NCBI GenBank assembly: GCA_010279815.1
Contig: QEOQ01000206.1
Coordinates: forward strand, 548,147 to 612,146
Reading direction: 5' to 3'
Length of the DNA: 64,000 bases
Source: Brachionus plicatilis
Lineage: Eukaryota; Rotifera; Eurotatoria; Ploima; Brachionidae
This document shows positions 34,164 through 46,372 of this stretch, in pieces. A program made the translations under genes and the position numbers. Within the stretch, counting starts at the first letter, position 1. Each line of letters starts with the position of its first letter. The notes below the pieces were generated by a model. The model had not been told where the DNA came from and ran no database searches. It saw only the letters and a program-made list of their open reading frames with translations.

Positions 34164-35090
34164 CCTGTGTTTTTATTGATTAGGTTAGATCTCTGTTTTT
34201 TGGATAAATATATTGCCATTTTGCTTCCTTGTCTAAATATGCAAACATAAAATGTCAATTTATTGTATATTAAACAATATTTTGTAATAAAAAGGCGCAG
34301 GAATAAAAATTTAAATAATCTTTTATTTCATTTATTCAAAATCATAAATTTTTGCATTTTTTAGAAACTAACTTTTCTTTTTTACTTTGTCCTATACCTT
34401 AATTACAAATTACTTGTTACATGTGAAATTATCCCAAATACCCTTGTATCAGCTTTACAATCGCAATAACATTCTAAAATTGGATCCATTAATGAAACTG
34501 TTTGATATCTGGTCGAGAGGCCACGTGGCCGACCTGAAAAAAAAATGACCGAGACCGTGACCGGCCGTGCAACCGGTCAAAAAACGGCTGTTTTATTTAA
34601 CGCCCAATGATCGTTACTGGCCGGCCAAGCCGCGGCCATCATTGACCAAACGAACAACCCAACGAACAAATCATCGGAAAAAAAACAGTTTTCAACATTT
34701 TCAATCTAATAATAAATCTCTTGTAATGCTTGATTCTTTATTTTTTCCGTATGAAAGGTATGGACCGATTGCATCAATTTGATTATCATCAATTGCACAA
34801 ACATTCGTAAATTTTAGCAGACTCAATCTCTATTTCTCATTTATTTCATCTTCTTCTTCGCCTTCTTGCATGCTTTTTCTCCATCTTCAATTTCATAAAA
34901 TATTAACTATAAAACGAGAGCAATTTCCACATGATTATTCAAACATAGAACACATTTTTGCCTCTTTCAAAGCTATAGTTGCAAAAATGCTTAGTTTTTT
35001 GTATATGCAAAAATAAATTTTTAGAAAACTTTTTTCTCTTTCATTTTAGTCTATTACTTTTTGGAATTAAATTGAAATTTTTATTATTTA
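34164..35090. other. Non-coding, with a GC-rich palindromic island at 34510-34680
   Basis: Mostly AT-rich, but about 34510-34680 is strikingly GC-rich for this window. It contains the perfect palindromes GGCCACGTGGCC (about 34520) and TGGCCGGCCA (about 34618), plus several ACCGGC/GACCG runs. The 71-codon frame at 34567-34782 crosses it but shows no domain. The island may be the remnant end of an unidentified element. Confidence 0.5.
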
Positions 35091-35900
35091 GATGAATTGA
35101 AAATTCCTAAGCGAACGTCGGTGAAAGTTAGACAAAAAAAATCTTCGCAGAACAAGAGTTACAAAGTTCCTGAAATAGATGGTGGTTTATTGAAGTATCA
35201 AAAGAATCATTCTAAAAACGTTAATCAATAAATAATTCAACATATTGCGTAAAGGAGAATTCTTTATTCAATTAAGGAGTCCTCAATTTCCGACAAATTA
35301 GATAGGATCAATGGCAGTGCAATCAATTTAGAAGATTTTATGTCACTAAAAACAAGACTCTAAAATTTTGACGACCAGCAATTTACTAAATCTGGTTTGG
35401 AATCAACTCAGGAACTTATTTCCAGAAATTTGAAGAAAACTTTAGATAAAAATTAGAAAGATTGAAGAGAAAATTGATGAAACCAAAAAAGTATTTTGAG
35501 AAAAAAGCCAAATAACTAAAATATGATTAAATTATTAAATTAAGGCAATTAATGAGAAAATTGAAAATGTCAAACAAGATTTAGGAAATGAAATGGCAAA
35601 AATGCACAAAATCTCTGAATAAAATCAAAAATTAAAAAATAGTCAAGGCAATGCCGAAATAGATTGGCCAAAGTTAAAATTAGTATTAATTTAGAATAGT
35701 CTAATACTTCACTTATGATATTTAATAGATTAACTGAGGAAATACGAATTTCGGTAAGAACTTTCGAGGATTATAAAAAATTCACAAAAGAAGATGTTAT
35801 CTCAACCCTGAAATCGAACGATATGGAAGAGTGTTTTCAAGTATCGAAACTGCGAAAAAATAAGAGAATATTGACTCAATAGTTTGAATTTTTGCAGAAA
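35091..35900 (+). pseudogene. Decayed helical protein remnant (possibly Gag of another retroelement)
   Basis: Pieces of one or more frames interrupted by many stops: DELKIPKRTSVKVRQKKSS, then NKSYKVPEIDGGLLKYQ, SDKLDRINGSAINLEDFMS, INEKIENVKQDLGNEMAKM and FEDYKKFTKEDVISTLKSND. The composition (charged, helical, Lys/Glu/Asn) is coding-like and unlike the flanks. Its position next to an LTR element suggests a Gag-like or other transposon ORF, but no diagnostic motif remains. I do not recognise the family. Confidence 0.35.
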
Positions 35901-38028
35901 TTGTCAGTATATATAAATTAATACAGCCAGGTTGAATATATATAATTTAATCAAACAATAAGTAACAAATATATATAAATTTTTTACAAATTAATTGAGA
36001 TTATTTAAAAATGAGCTTGGTAACTGATCGAAAGAAGCGAACAAATGCAGGTTCAAAAATAGCTCAGCTTTTCCGTTTTTTTAAGCGGGCTACTATTTGG
36101 CCCGTTTAATAACCGTTTATATTTAAACGGACGTACAAAGTTCGAATTTTAGCGGGCGGGTTTCAAATTTAATAGAAACTCGTTTCTTAAATAACTAATT
36201 TATAATAAATTTTTAAATATTTTTCAAAAAACGGACTTTTTTCTCTATATTCGCTTTAAAATCTTTAATTTGTTTTACTAGTCAAAACATTTTTAGAGAT
36301 TTTTTGTAGTTTCTTTACAGATTCTTTAAAAAATCTTAAGTGAATAAATTTATTTAAGAAAATGTTGAGATATTTAAGAGAAGAGATAATTTTTTAATAT
36401 TCTCATTCATTATTTTTTGATTTGGTTTAAGTTTTATTTTTTATCAAAATATTCTCTAAGTTATTTTTTTTATGATTTGATATTACTATTATTTATTTTT
36501 TATTATTTATTATGTTTGTTTTATATGTGCCGATAAATGAAAAAAATTTATATATTTCCTATTTTAAGAAATAAAAAAAAACCTTTTATACTAATTCTTA
36601 ATTCTTATGAGACTTTTAGATTCGAGCATTAAACTTAACAACAATTTCTCATCAATCAAGCATGAGAATAAAGTCGTGGGAAAAAAGTTTTTAAACGAAG
36701 AATAATATTCGAGTTAAAAATTTGAAAGTTACAAAAATAAAATTATTAGCGGTGTTTCAAAAAACATGTGATTTTTAGATTTTTCTCAAAAACACTCCTA
36801 GTAAAATCAAAAAGCTTTTAAATTTTTACTTAATTGATAAAATGTTTTAATCGAATAATGCTGTTCGTCAATTTGCTTACGGGATTGATAAGTCAAGACC
36901 TGCGAAGATGGTAAGAAGCGCTTCTGGGGCATCAGGAACGGCCAACTGCGTCTCGTCGTTTCTGCAATCGATCGCGATTTGATGAAATGACAAAAAATTT
37001 ATGAGACCGTGATCATGACTGATGAATGATCGTTATTGTTAATTATTTTGGCGCCCTTTATTAAGCCATATTCACTGAAATTAATGTCCAAGCCAGTCTT
37101 TGAGTTGACTTAAGTCTTGTGAATTTTAATCAACTCTTCTTTTTAATGTTTTCTTGAAAATGTTTAACTTTTTGTTCATTTTTTGATGTTTAGATTTTTA
37201 AATGAAAAAAATATTAATGAAACGTTTAAACATCACAACTCTAAATTTAACGCGAATCACAACAAAATTATTGCTAATTATTTTATGGTTATACAAAAAA
37301 CCATTGTGCATATATCATCTTTTTTTAATTTTTAAGGATCTGGGAAGTGATAATCAAAAGATTTTATTACTTTATTTGAATTGCCTATTATACATTTTCG
37401 TTATATTATAAACAATAGAATAATATTATTATTTACTAGATATCTAGCTTTATGGCAGCTTTTGTGATCATGATTTTGATCTTTTCTATCTTGCTCCTTG
37501 AAAATTTTTTGAGATACAAAATCATGTTTATTGACCTTAATTATAGATATATACCGCTTACTGATCTTAATTGAAAAAAATTTGAAGACTTTTTAGAGAA
37601 AAATAAAAGAAACTTTAAACGATATTTTAGAGAATTCTTAAAAAAATGATTAAAGATAATTTAGAGAAAAATGTACGATAACCTCTAAAAAAACTCTTCA
37701 AATTTCTCTAAAATCTCTTTAAAGATCCTTAAAAATAAAGTTGACTGGGCAACACTAAAATCAATGGTAATTAAATTTAGAATAGTTTATTTTTTTCATG
37801 TAATTTTTTAAAGCTCGATTAAAAACTTTTTTTCATATTTTTCTAAAAGTCTGATTTATTTTTAAAATAATTTATTTACCAAAATTTTTGTTTTTAAAGG
37901 GTAAGTAATTATTAAAAAACAAACAAAATGAATACTGTTTTTTCTATTTTCGCTTCTTATCACAAAAATAGACAAAACAGAAAAAAAAACTAACAAAAGA
38001 CTAACATAGACTCTTAAAATAATCGAAT
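35901..38028. other. Intergenic, mostly nothing recognised
   Basis: AT-rich. Two GC-enriched patches stand out: 36080-36170 (AGCGGGC/GGCCCG repeats around ACCGTTTATATTTAAACGG) and 36890-37040 (including GAGACCGTGATCATGAC and ATGATCGTTATTG). The second resembles parts of the 34510-34680 island. The 69-codon frame at 37202-37411 is Leu/Ile-rich chance sequence. Confidence 0.45.
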
Positions 38029-38712
38029 TCATTTATCACAAAAAAGAGTATTACGGAAACTTGAATTATCCTTGAGACTATCATTGTGGCTTTTGTACTC
38101 TAGGATTGTGCTGGGAGGCAAGTTAAGAATTCGTTTAAGAGTGTCTTTAATTCGAGAAGTAACAGCTTGATTGCTGCATGTTTTGTTCCATATCGATATG
38201 AGGTCTTCCTGATATCTGCATGAGACAACGGCACCACAAATCTCTTCGCCTACCATAAACTGCTCACCTAAAATTGCTAAAATTAAATTTTCCCAGCATC
38301 GATTAGCAAGACCTTTTTTTAGTCTCACTATCCATTTTCCACCATTTTTATTCGCGTCGTCTTCCCACAGAGGTCGAATGCCATCTTTAAACATTAAAAT
38401 ATCCGCATGGCCAACTAAATCATGTGGTCGAGTCATGTGAGCATAATAATACCAAAATTTTTCAACACTGTTAAATGTGCCAACTAATCTGAGATTGGCA
38501 TCGTAATTTGCTGGATTTGTTGGGGCTGTAGATGGATTGGTTGCATTCTTACTTGGACGCTTGGAAAACCAAAACGAATAACCATACTCCAATGGCGATT
38601 GAGATATTTGGTTTAAAAAGAACAACGGAGATGGACTATTCTCTTTTTCAATGAAGTCTTTTTTATCATCATAACTTTGGTTCATTGTAGTTTCTTCAGT
38701 AGTGGAACTCAT
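38029..38712 (-). CDS. EIF4E2: Eukaryotic initiation factor 4E type 2 (4EHP)
   Basis: Single-exon gene of 227 aa. 4EHP binds the mRNA 5' cap but not eIF4G productively, and so represses translation of selected mRNAs with partners such as GIGYF. The fold is complete: SPLEYGYSFWFSKR, FNSVEKFWYYYAHM, DILMFKDGIRPLWEDDANKN, GGKWIVRLKKGLANRCWENL, LGEQFMVGEEICGAVVS, ISIWNKTCSNQAVTSRI and LNLPPSTILEYKSH. The cap-stacking aromatic in the first of these positions is Tyr/Phe-type rather than Trp, and the second is the Trp of PLWEDD; class II (4EHP) members show this pattern, separating it from eIF4E1. The N-terminus is acidic/Ser-rich and divergent. The start is the ATG at 38712. The neighbour UBXN7 lies on the same strand but 0.9 kb upstream, with no sign of an operon. 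Confidence 0.95.
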   Translation of the reverse strand: MSSTTEETTMNQSYDDKKDFIEKENSPSPLFFLNQISQSPLEYGYSFWFSKRPSKNATNPSTAPTNPANYDANLRLVGTFNSVEKFWYYYAHMTRPHDLVGHADILMFKDGIRPLWEDDANKNGGKWIVRLKKGLANRCWENLILAILGEQFMVGEEICGAVVSCRYQEDLISIWNKTCSNQAVTSRIKDTLKRILNLPPSTILEYKSHNDSLKDNSSFRNTLFCDK

Positions 38713-39578
38713 TTTCTAAATTAATCAATATAACAAAAAATTTATATATGCAAATAATAAAATAAAATTTGAATTTATACGACAAAATTATGCCAAATTA
38801 AAAAAAAATGTTTTGTTTTGTTTGCTTTTAAAGATAGTTGTGTTTTAGAATTAAATTTAATTTCAAATTGGTATTGCAATTTAATGAATATTTAAAATGA
38901 AAAAAAAAATAAATTCAAATTTACTTTACATTTTTATTTTGTAATTTTTGCAAAAAATTTTTTGAGTAAATCGTTAAATATATTTTTAATTAACTGAGCA
39001 AAAAAATGCTTTTTAGCTTTTTTATTTAAGCATGAAAACAAAAAAAATATCAAAAAAATTGATTCATTCACCAAGAGACTTCTAAATCTCTCTTTAATTA
39101 AAATAAAATTTTCATTTTTAAAAATTAAAATTAAATTAAAATAAGTTTTATTATTGAATTGTAGCAAAGAAAATGTAAATCTAATTTAAAATTTCTTACT
39201 TTGGAAATTGTTTAATGTGCTTTCTCTTTATTCAAATAATTTTTACAAAAAAAAAGAAAAATAACCACGACAAAAAAGCTTACAAAATTTAATAATTTCT
39301 TTTAGAAAATTCAATTTCAATTTAAATTTTTCACTAAAAAAAATTAAAAAAGACCAAACAGAATATTAGCCGACAATTACAGCCTCGTATAAACCGAAAG
39401 AATAAAATATACCATTAAAAATACAAAATTCTTTAAGACTTTACCTTTGCTTTTTTTTTCTATTAAATAAATCTCTTAATCAAATACTCATAATTATCTT
39501 AAATAATTCCGAAACAATTCTAATTTACAATCAAAAAACTTAATCCAAATTCGAAAACAATGCTTAAAAATAGTCGTC
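38713..39578. other. Intergenic, nothing recognised
   Basis: AT-rich sequence between eIF4E2 and UBXN7 (both minus strand), so it holds the UBXN7 3' UTR and the eIF4E2 promoter. The minus-strand frame at 38934-39167 is a Phe/Lys/Ile-rich chance frame. Confidence 0.5.
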
Positions 39579-41289
39579 TTATAGTTCCTGTAGTAAAAGA
39601 AAAACTCTTGGGAACAAATTGAGCTCTTTGAAGGATTTATCCTCATTCTCAAAGTTAAATAGGTTTCTGGATTGATTGGTTATTATCAAATTGGACAAAT
39701 CTTTGGATATTTTGGTAGTTTGACTGGAACTTGGCTCAGTCGGCTCTGAACTTTTGATCGTTGGCATAAGTCTCTCAATTAGTTCGTGGGTCTTATTCTT
39801 AAAACCTTGCTTTTTCAAATAAGTGACCAATTCTTTAAATTTGCACTCTCCATTGCTGCTAAAGTCCAATCTATCTCCATTTGGATAGAGAATACGAATG
39901 ACACAATCTTTTTTATTCAAGTCCGGCGTTTCGAATCTGAGCATTTTGGGCTGGTAATTGTACCCCACATCTACTTTCTGTTGCTTGGCATCTTCTTCGT
40001 CTGAGCTCTCTAGTCTGTTTGTCTTGGTTTTTATAATTTTAATGCTTTCCTCACTTGAATTGCTGTCCTCACCATTCAAATCCTTGATCAGTTCACTAGC
40101 CTTAATGGTCTTTTTGGGCTCTGGTTCTTCATTTTTTTCCACTTCAATAACATTTTCAGATCCACCATTCTCCTGGTCACTGCCTATTGGCATATCATGT
40201 TCGGCCAAAAAATTTGTCACTTTTTCACAGAAAATAAACTGATCCAATTTGTTGGTGTTGTTAAATTGCATCACATTTTCACCGGTCCTGGGATCAAGAA
40301 TAGCTATAAACGGATAGGTGTCTATGCGGTAATAGTTGATCATTTTTTTTCCGTCTATAGAATCAAAATAGAGCTGAACGAAAAGAAAATTAGCTTTTAT
40401 TATTTCTTTGACGGCGTCTTGGCGCCACAAATCTCTGTTCAAACACTGGCATGCAAAATCGCTCTGATCCTGAACATTTATTAAAATCCAGAGATTTTTT
40501 TTGCAAGCTTCCGTCTTGGACATTTCAAATGATCCTCTGAACAAAAGGTCCACCGGAGGCTTGTACAATGCTGCCAATGATTTAGCCTTGCTACTGTGAC
40601 TGCTACACGGCAGACTGTCTTCATCTAAAAAATTAAGTTTATTTAAAAAAAAAAAAAATTAAAAAAAAATTAATGCCTGGTTGAAAGTTGTCAAAAGCAC
40701 TTCGTACCCGTTTTGCTTGAGGTTCCACAGACAAAGCTTAATTTTAGAAGAAAATAAAAAAAAATTTTTTTTTTTTTTTTTCATTACCATATGGATCATA
40801 GTCAAGTAATTTTTCCGATTTTGGTTGAATTGGTGCCCGTACATTTTCATCTGATGCGTAAATTGAATCCGAGGAATTTGTGTCCTCGACATGATTTATA
40901 GTCCGCTTGAGTCCGTTCTTATTTTTTGGGTTATTTTCAGCTCCATTGGAAAAATGTGACTCTATCGCTTGCTCTAAGTTGTGGTTCACTGCTTCCAAAA
41001 GCCGTGTTGCTTCGACACGTGATAATCCTGTCAGGGACTCTAGTTTATTCAGCTTGTCTTGGTCAACTTTACCATTTAAATGATTTGAATGTGTTTTTTT
41101 TAGATTTGTTGTCTCTATAGGTTTGATATCATCGGAGTCTGATTCACTCGAGGTGTCATTTATTTTGTGAACAGTTACTTTGGATCGATTGGAACGCACT
41201 GGTCTTGAAGAACCGCTTGATGAGCTCGATGCTGGGTTTGAATTAGACGAACGAGTGACTCTTCGTGGACGATTGGTGTTGGATGACAT
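39579..41289 (-). CDS. UBXN7: UBX domain-containing protein 7 (UBA-UAS-UBX)
   Basis: Three exons (high to low): 41289-40788, 40736-40677 and 40624-39579, encoding 535 aa. UBXN7 is an adaptor linking the p97/VCP segregase to ubiquitylated substrates and cullin ligases. Order: a Ser/Arg-rich N-terminus, then the UBA domain at about 80-115 (KLESLTGLSRVEATRLLEAV). Next is the family linker (VRAPIQPKSEKLLDYDPYG, KRVRSAFDNFQPDEDS). The thioredoxin-like UAS domain follows (PPVDLLFRGSFEMSKTEACK, INVQDQSDFACQCLNRDLW, YPFIAILDPRTGENV). After an acidic linker with SSEES/SSDEED clusters comes the C-terminal UBX (CVIRILYPNGDRLDFSS, ELNLFPRVFLLLQ). The usual F-P-R loop of UBX appears as LFPRVF near the C-terminus. 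Intron 2 (40625-40676) begins CAG|GC and contains no GT, so it must be a GC-AG intron, or the base is a sequencing error. Confidence 0.92.
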
Positions 41290-44204
41290 TGTGATTTTGG
41301 AAAATGTTTGTTTTTTTTTAAGAGAGAATACTTTGAGGAAAATATTTATGCTGCTTAGAGCGTATTTTTTTATATTAAAATATAATGTTAAATTTATTAT
41401 TTATGCATATATTGAAATTGCAAAAAATAAATAATTATTTTTGAAATTTTCCTTTTTTTTTAGATTCGCACATTATTTTATAGCGTTTTAAAGCAAATGA
41501 TTTATTAAATTATTAGGAAATTATTGATTCAATTTTGATTTTTAATATTTTTCTAACTAGCTTGCATAGTTCTATGCTGATTTGATTTTGTCTTTGAATG
41601 TTAACTTTGGTACATCCTAAACCACAATCTATATGTTTAGAAATATTTTTTTTCGAAAAATTATTAATCTGAATAAATCACCAAAATTTGGTTCACAAAA
41701 CCGTTTAAAATATAATCACAAATTTATTCTAAAAAATTGAAAATATTGAAATTTTTTATTTGAAGTTTCTTTTTTATAAGAAAGAATTTTTCAAAAATTT
41801 TGAAAATTAGCAAAATATTTAAATTATTTTGTTTACTAAAATTAAATCATTAAAGTAATCCTTTACACTAGTAATCCAATTTTTTACTCAAGTCCAAGTG
41901 TATTTAAAAAAGCCCTATTTTTTTTTTGAAGAAATTTAATTTTTCACTAACAAAATGCCAAATTTTAGACAAACTAAATGTATAAAATCATTTTTTTTCT
42001 AAAACATTTAATGAAAGCTATTATATTTTAAACATTGTAAATTATAAAAAAATAGATATGGAAGTTCCCATTTCGTGTTTCTGATCGATTTTTTATGCAG
42101 TCAAAACACCAAATTGTATTAATGAATTCCAAACTTCAAAAAATACTCAGCTAAAAAATCCCAAAAAATTCAATCCATCGTTGATTTAAAAAGCTAAACC
42201 ATTCGTATAGAATATTTTAAAAATTTCAAAATGCTTTACAGAAAATTCATAACTCTTTTAAAAAAACGCCACTGACTTTATATTTTAATAAATAAAAATT
42301 ATATTACAAGTTTTACTTTTCAAAATATTACAAAATTTTTATCTTTTAAAAATGGTATTTTACGTTAAAAAGGTTAATCCATTGTATTATAGTTGCAATT
42401 TTTTTTCTTTAACATAAAAATTATTTTCACGTTTTTAAGTTAAAAAAATTAAGTGTATTCTTTTAATTTTTTGTCTTTTTAAATTTTATTTATATTTTAT
42501 TAATGATTAATAGAATAAAAATAAAATTTTAAATCAAATTGTAAAAAAATTGAAAAAAAATTCTTTTAATCATTGTTTTCATTTCTTTACTTTCGTATTC
42601 AATTATTTTTCGAGTTCGATTTTAAAGTAATTTTGGATAAATAAAATAATGAATTTCTAGATTTTTATAGACAGAAAGTTAAAATTTAAATATTTAAAGT
42701 AAAATTATTATAAAAGAATATAATAGAATTAAAATATTGGAGATGATATAAATAAATTGAAAAACTTTTATATGCATAATGTCACTTGATTTTTTGACAT
42801 TTTTGTAAAGTTTTATTTATGATGAATAAAATTCAAAATAAAGAAAATAAAAATGCTCATTGGGTTGAAATTAACTAAAAAAAATCACATAAAAAGCGAT
42901 CGCGAACAATCGTCAGTTTTATAAAAATTTTAATTTCGGTCAATTTAAAAATGAATAAAATTCTATCTATCACTTAGTGTTACTTGGAAGCAACAAAATT
43001 TAATGGATCATCAGATAACTTGAGGCTTTCAATTGAGAAATTAATATGATACATTTCAAATAAGCTTTTGCAGCTTATAGTTATATCTGCTTTCACCCAT
43101 GAAAAAAAACTAAAAGGGGCTATATCATACCAAAAAAACTATATTTAGACATTTAATGCTTGTAAAAATTTAGGTATTTTTATTTAAATTTAAAATCGAA
43201 ATTTCTTAAAATAGATAATATCTGATTTAATGGGCTTGAAACTAAATTTAGATCTCTAGCTACTTAAATTATTAAATTGAATTTTTTCCTTGTTACACAG
43301 ATATTTTTTTATAAATCAAAAGCTTTGATTCGTAGCTTTAATGGAAAATATTAAAGCAAGTTTATTTTATTATTTAAAATAATCTATTTTATTGATTTGA
43401 GCTTTATTTAAAGGCAAAATAAATTTTTCAATTTCTTTTAAAATTTTTTAATATGTTTTTAGTTACAATTTTTTTTTTGATAAAATCTGTAAATGTTTCT
43501 AATCTAAGATGATTAATCGTAATTTATTCTCATTCCAAAAAAAAAATCAGGAAAAAATATTTAAAATAGAAAACAAAAGATATTGCCAAGCTTTTTATTT
43601 TTTTATTGTAAATTTTTATCTTCAAACTTTATTTAAAAAACCGTAATTATTTTTAACAAGTGGCCGATTTTCAAGTATTTAAAATGAAATAAGATATTAA
43701 TTAAGAATTATTTAATTACTTTAACGCTAAAATACAGATAATTTAAAAAAAAGTAATTTTAAACTTAAACTTAGCAATAAAAGTTAGACAAATGCTTAGA
43801 AGATAAGATTCAAAATCACTCTTTATACCGCACATTCTGAATTTAAAGTTCATTCGAAAAAGATTTTTAAAAATTAAGAAACTAAAGAATTTCTTAGCAT
43901 TTTTTAAAGTATTTCACAAAATTTTAAATTCATTTGATAAAGACGAATGACATTTAGATTTTTTACGTAAGAGCTTCTTATATAAACTTAATACTTAAAG
44001 TTAAAAACATTTAAATAAAACAATCAGTTTTAATCAATCCTTGATTATAGTTTACATTCTTAGTTTATTTTATTTTCTAGACAAAAATTAAAATCTTGTA
44101 TGATAGGTAAAGTTTATGGTGAATTAGATTTGTGGATTTGTTGACTATATAAAGAATTTCCAATCCCAAATAAATTTAAATTTTAAAATTTAGAATTTTT
44201 GAAA
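41290..44204. other. Large intergenic region, nothing recognised
   Basis: About 2.9 kb of AT-rich DNA between two divergent genes (UBXN7 minus, Na,K-ATPase beta plus). No coding frame with family signature, RNA gene or clear inverted repeat was found. It should hold both promoters. Confidence 0.5.
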
Positions 44205-45218
44205 ATGGACAAAAATGATGTGCCAGTGACTCATCCTAGCAAATTGAGACAACATTTAGACAGTGTAGTTAAAAATGCCAAAAGCTTTCAAAAATTTTTG
44301 TTGAACAAAGAAACAAATGAATTTTTGGGCCGTGACGGTTTGAGCTGGGCCAAAATAACTTTTTTTTATTTTATATTCTATACGGCATTATCTTCTTTTT
44401 TTGTTGGATATTTGGCAATATATGTTAGCACCACTATTGGAAATGATAGACCAAAGTATGTTGCTGAACAGAGTACAATGGCTTCAAGGAATACATTAAA
44501 CCCGGGACTGGGCTTTAGACCTCAAATAGACACTGAAGACATGCTAATTTTTTATCAGCAAAATGATGAAAATCAGGAAAAATTGACCAGAAATTTGGAT
44601 ATATTTTTAGCCAAAAAATACGAATCACTTTCCCAAACCGGAACCATAATTGATGACTGTCAAAATCAAGATTTAGAAGAATTGAGAAAAAAATTCCAAA
44701 ATGAGTCAGCTTATTGTCAATATGATTACAAGAGAATTTTGGAAGGCACGTCATGTGATCCAGCAAGAGACTATGGATATGAAAGCGGACCATGTGTTCT
44801 TTTAAAATTGAATAAGATTTTTGAATGGGTTCCACAACCTTTCGAAACTTTTGAAAAGTTTCCACTCGACTCTTCACTTCTTCTTAATAGAACCGATTTA
44901 CTCACAAATAATGTGATAGTTTCATGCGATGGTGAGTATCCAGCAGATCAAGACGCATTAAGACAAGCAAAAATAAGCTACTTTTCAGCGAATTCAAAAA
45001 TTTTGAGTTTTGAAAAATTGGGTCTTTTACCAAATTATTATTATCCTTTTCTAAATCAACCAGGATATAAAGCGCCTCTTGTTTTTATTCATTTCCAAAA
45101 CATTCCTCAAAATCAATTGATACTTGTTTTATGCAAAGCATATTCAGCTAATATAGATTCCGAGGATAAAATTAATTTAAGAGGAATGGTCAGACTACAG
45201 TTGTTTGAAAAAAATTGA
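44205..45218 (+). CDS. Na+/K+-transporting ATPase subunit beta
   Basis: Single-exon gene, 337 codons from the ATG at 44205. The beta subunit is a type II glycoprotein needed to fold, deliver and tune the alpha subunit of the sodium pump. A cytoplasmic N-terminus of about 50 aa ends with GRDGLSWAKITFFYFIFYTA, the family entry into the single transmembrane helix (about residues 51-73). Next is the NPGLGFRPQ block just outside the membrane. The extracellular domain has the conserved cysteines arranged as three pairs (DDCQN/YCQYD, SCDPARDYGYESGPCVLLKL, VSCDGE...VLCKAY), with PLVFIHFQNI near the end. Possible N-glycosylation sites are NES and NRT. H,K-ATPase-type beta cannot be excluded, but invertebrates normally carry only Na,K-type. 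Confidence 0.93.
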   Translation: MDKNDVPVTHPSKLRQHLDSVVKNAKSFQKFLLNKETNEFLGRDGLSWAKITFFYFIFYTALSSFFVGYLAIYVSTTIGNDRPKYVAEQSTMASRNTLNPGLGFRPQIDTEDMLIFYQQNDENQEKLTRNLDIFLAKKYESLSQTGTIIDDCQNQDLEELRKKFQNESAYCQYDYKRILEGTSCDPARDYGYESGPCVLLKLNKIFEWVPQPFETFEKFPLDSSLLLNRTDLLTNNVIVSCDGEYPADQDALRQAKISYFSANSKILSFEKLGLLPNYYYPFLNQPGYKAPLVFIHFQNIPQNQLILVLCKAYSANIDSEDKINLRGMVRLQLFEKN

Positions 45219-46372
45219 TTTTAAGAAGTTTTTATGTTTTTTTTTGCGACTCGAAGAATTTAATGAAATTAAGTCTAATTTTAATAATAAAAAATTAAAA
45301 ATAAAACTTTTTTTTTAAAAGGTTTAAACAGTACTTTTTGATATTTATTTTAATGTTAATTTAGATTTTGTTTATGTGAAAATTGATATTTAATTTAGAA
45401 ATCTAATTTTTAAAAGTTCATAAAAAAATTAAATTTAAAATTTAATAATTCTTATTAAATTATCGAACTCGGTTCTATAATAAAATCAACTTTTTTAAAA
45501 TCGACTAGATACAGCATACATAATTGCGAAGATTGTTTAACATCAGCCGTCCGGGTTAAATATCTGAAAAATGCGCAACGCTTAAAAACAAAATTATTTT
45601 ATAATTATTATGCTTGGTTTTTGTAGAATAATAAAAAAATAAAACCTGGGTCAAAAACTGAAAATTCTAACTTGACCCTGCATAAAAAAGTGAAAATTTA
45701 AAATTAAATTTGAGGCAAAATAATTCTATTTTTTGAATTATTAGAAAAGAAAAGGGTTCGGGATTAAAAAAATAATTTTTCAATCTAATGGTTGCGAGGC
45801 AAAATAAAAAGATTTTATAAAAATTTGAGCTATTAAACAATTACCAATTAATGCAATGAATGATGGTCAATGGAAATGTCTTAAAACTCGAGTTCTTCAG
45901 AATAAAAAGAAAAAATTAAAGTTGACTTATTGAAAAAGACTAAAAACAATATCTACATTCAACAAAAACAATTTTCAAAAATTTTGATATCGTTTTGTAA
46001 GTAATCTTAATAAGACTGTTTTATTTTACATTAATATGAGATAAAAAATTTTAGTCAAGGAAATTTCAAAAATAAAGTAAATGAATCATATTTAATAAGA
46101 AGAGTGATATTTATTAACTAAATAAAATATTTTTATACCCAATTAATAGGGTTTGAAAAAATAAAATTTTTTTTTTATATTTTGCTTTTAAATATCAGCA
46201 AATGTAGCTTATAATAGCCACGAAACTTTATATATTTAAACTAAATATTTATGATTTTTAATTTGAAGAAGCTTTTGTTTTATGAAGATAAAGAAAATTA
46301 AAAAATAAACAACATCACAATTTTATTATTTGATCTTAGTAAAAAACTAACAATTTTTTTACAAAAATATTT
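45219..46372. other. Convergent intergenic region, nothing recognised
   Basis: AT-rich sequence between the 3' ends of the Na,K-ATPase beta gene (+) and the SLC45-type gene (-). AATAAA-like motifs are frequent on both strands. No coding or repeat structure was seen. Confidence 0.5.

Noticed and set aside
37202..37411. 69-codon plus-strand frame
   Set aside because: Leu/Ile/Lys-rich, no motif, and isolated in decayed sequence.
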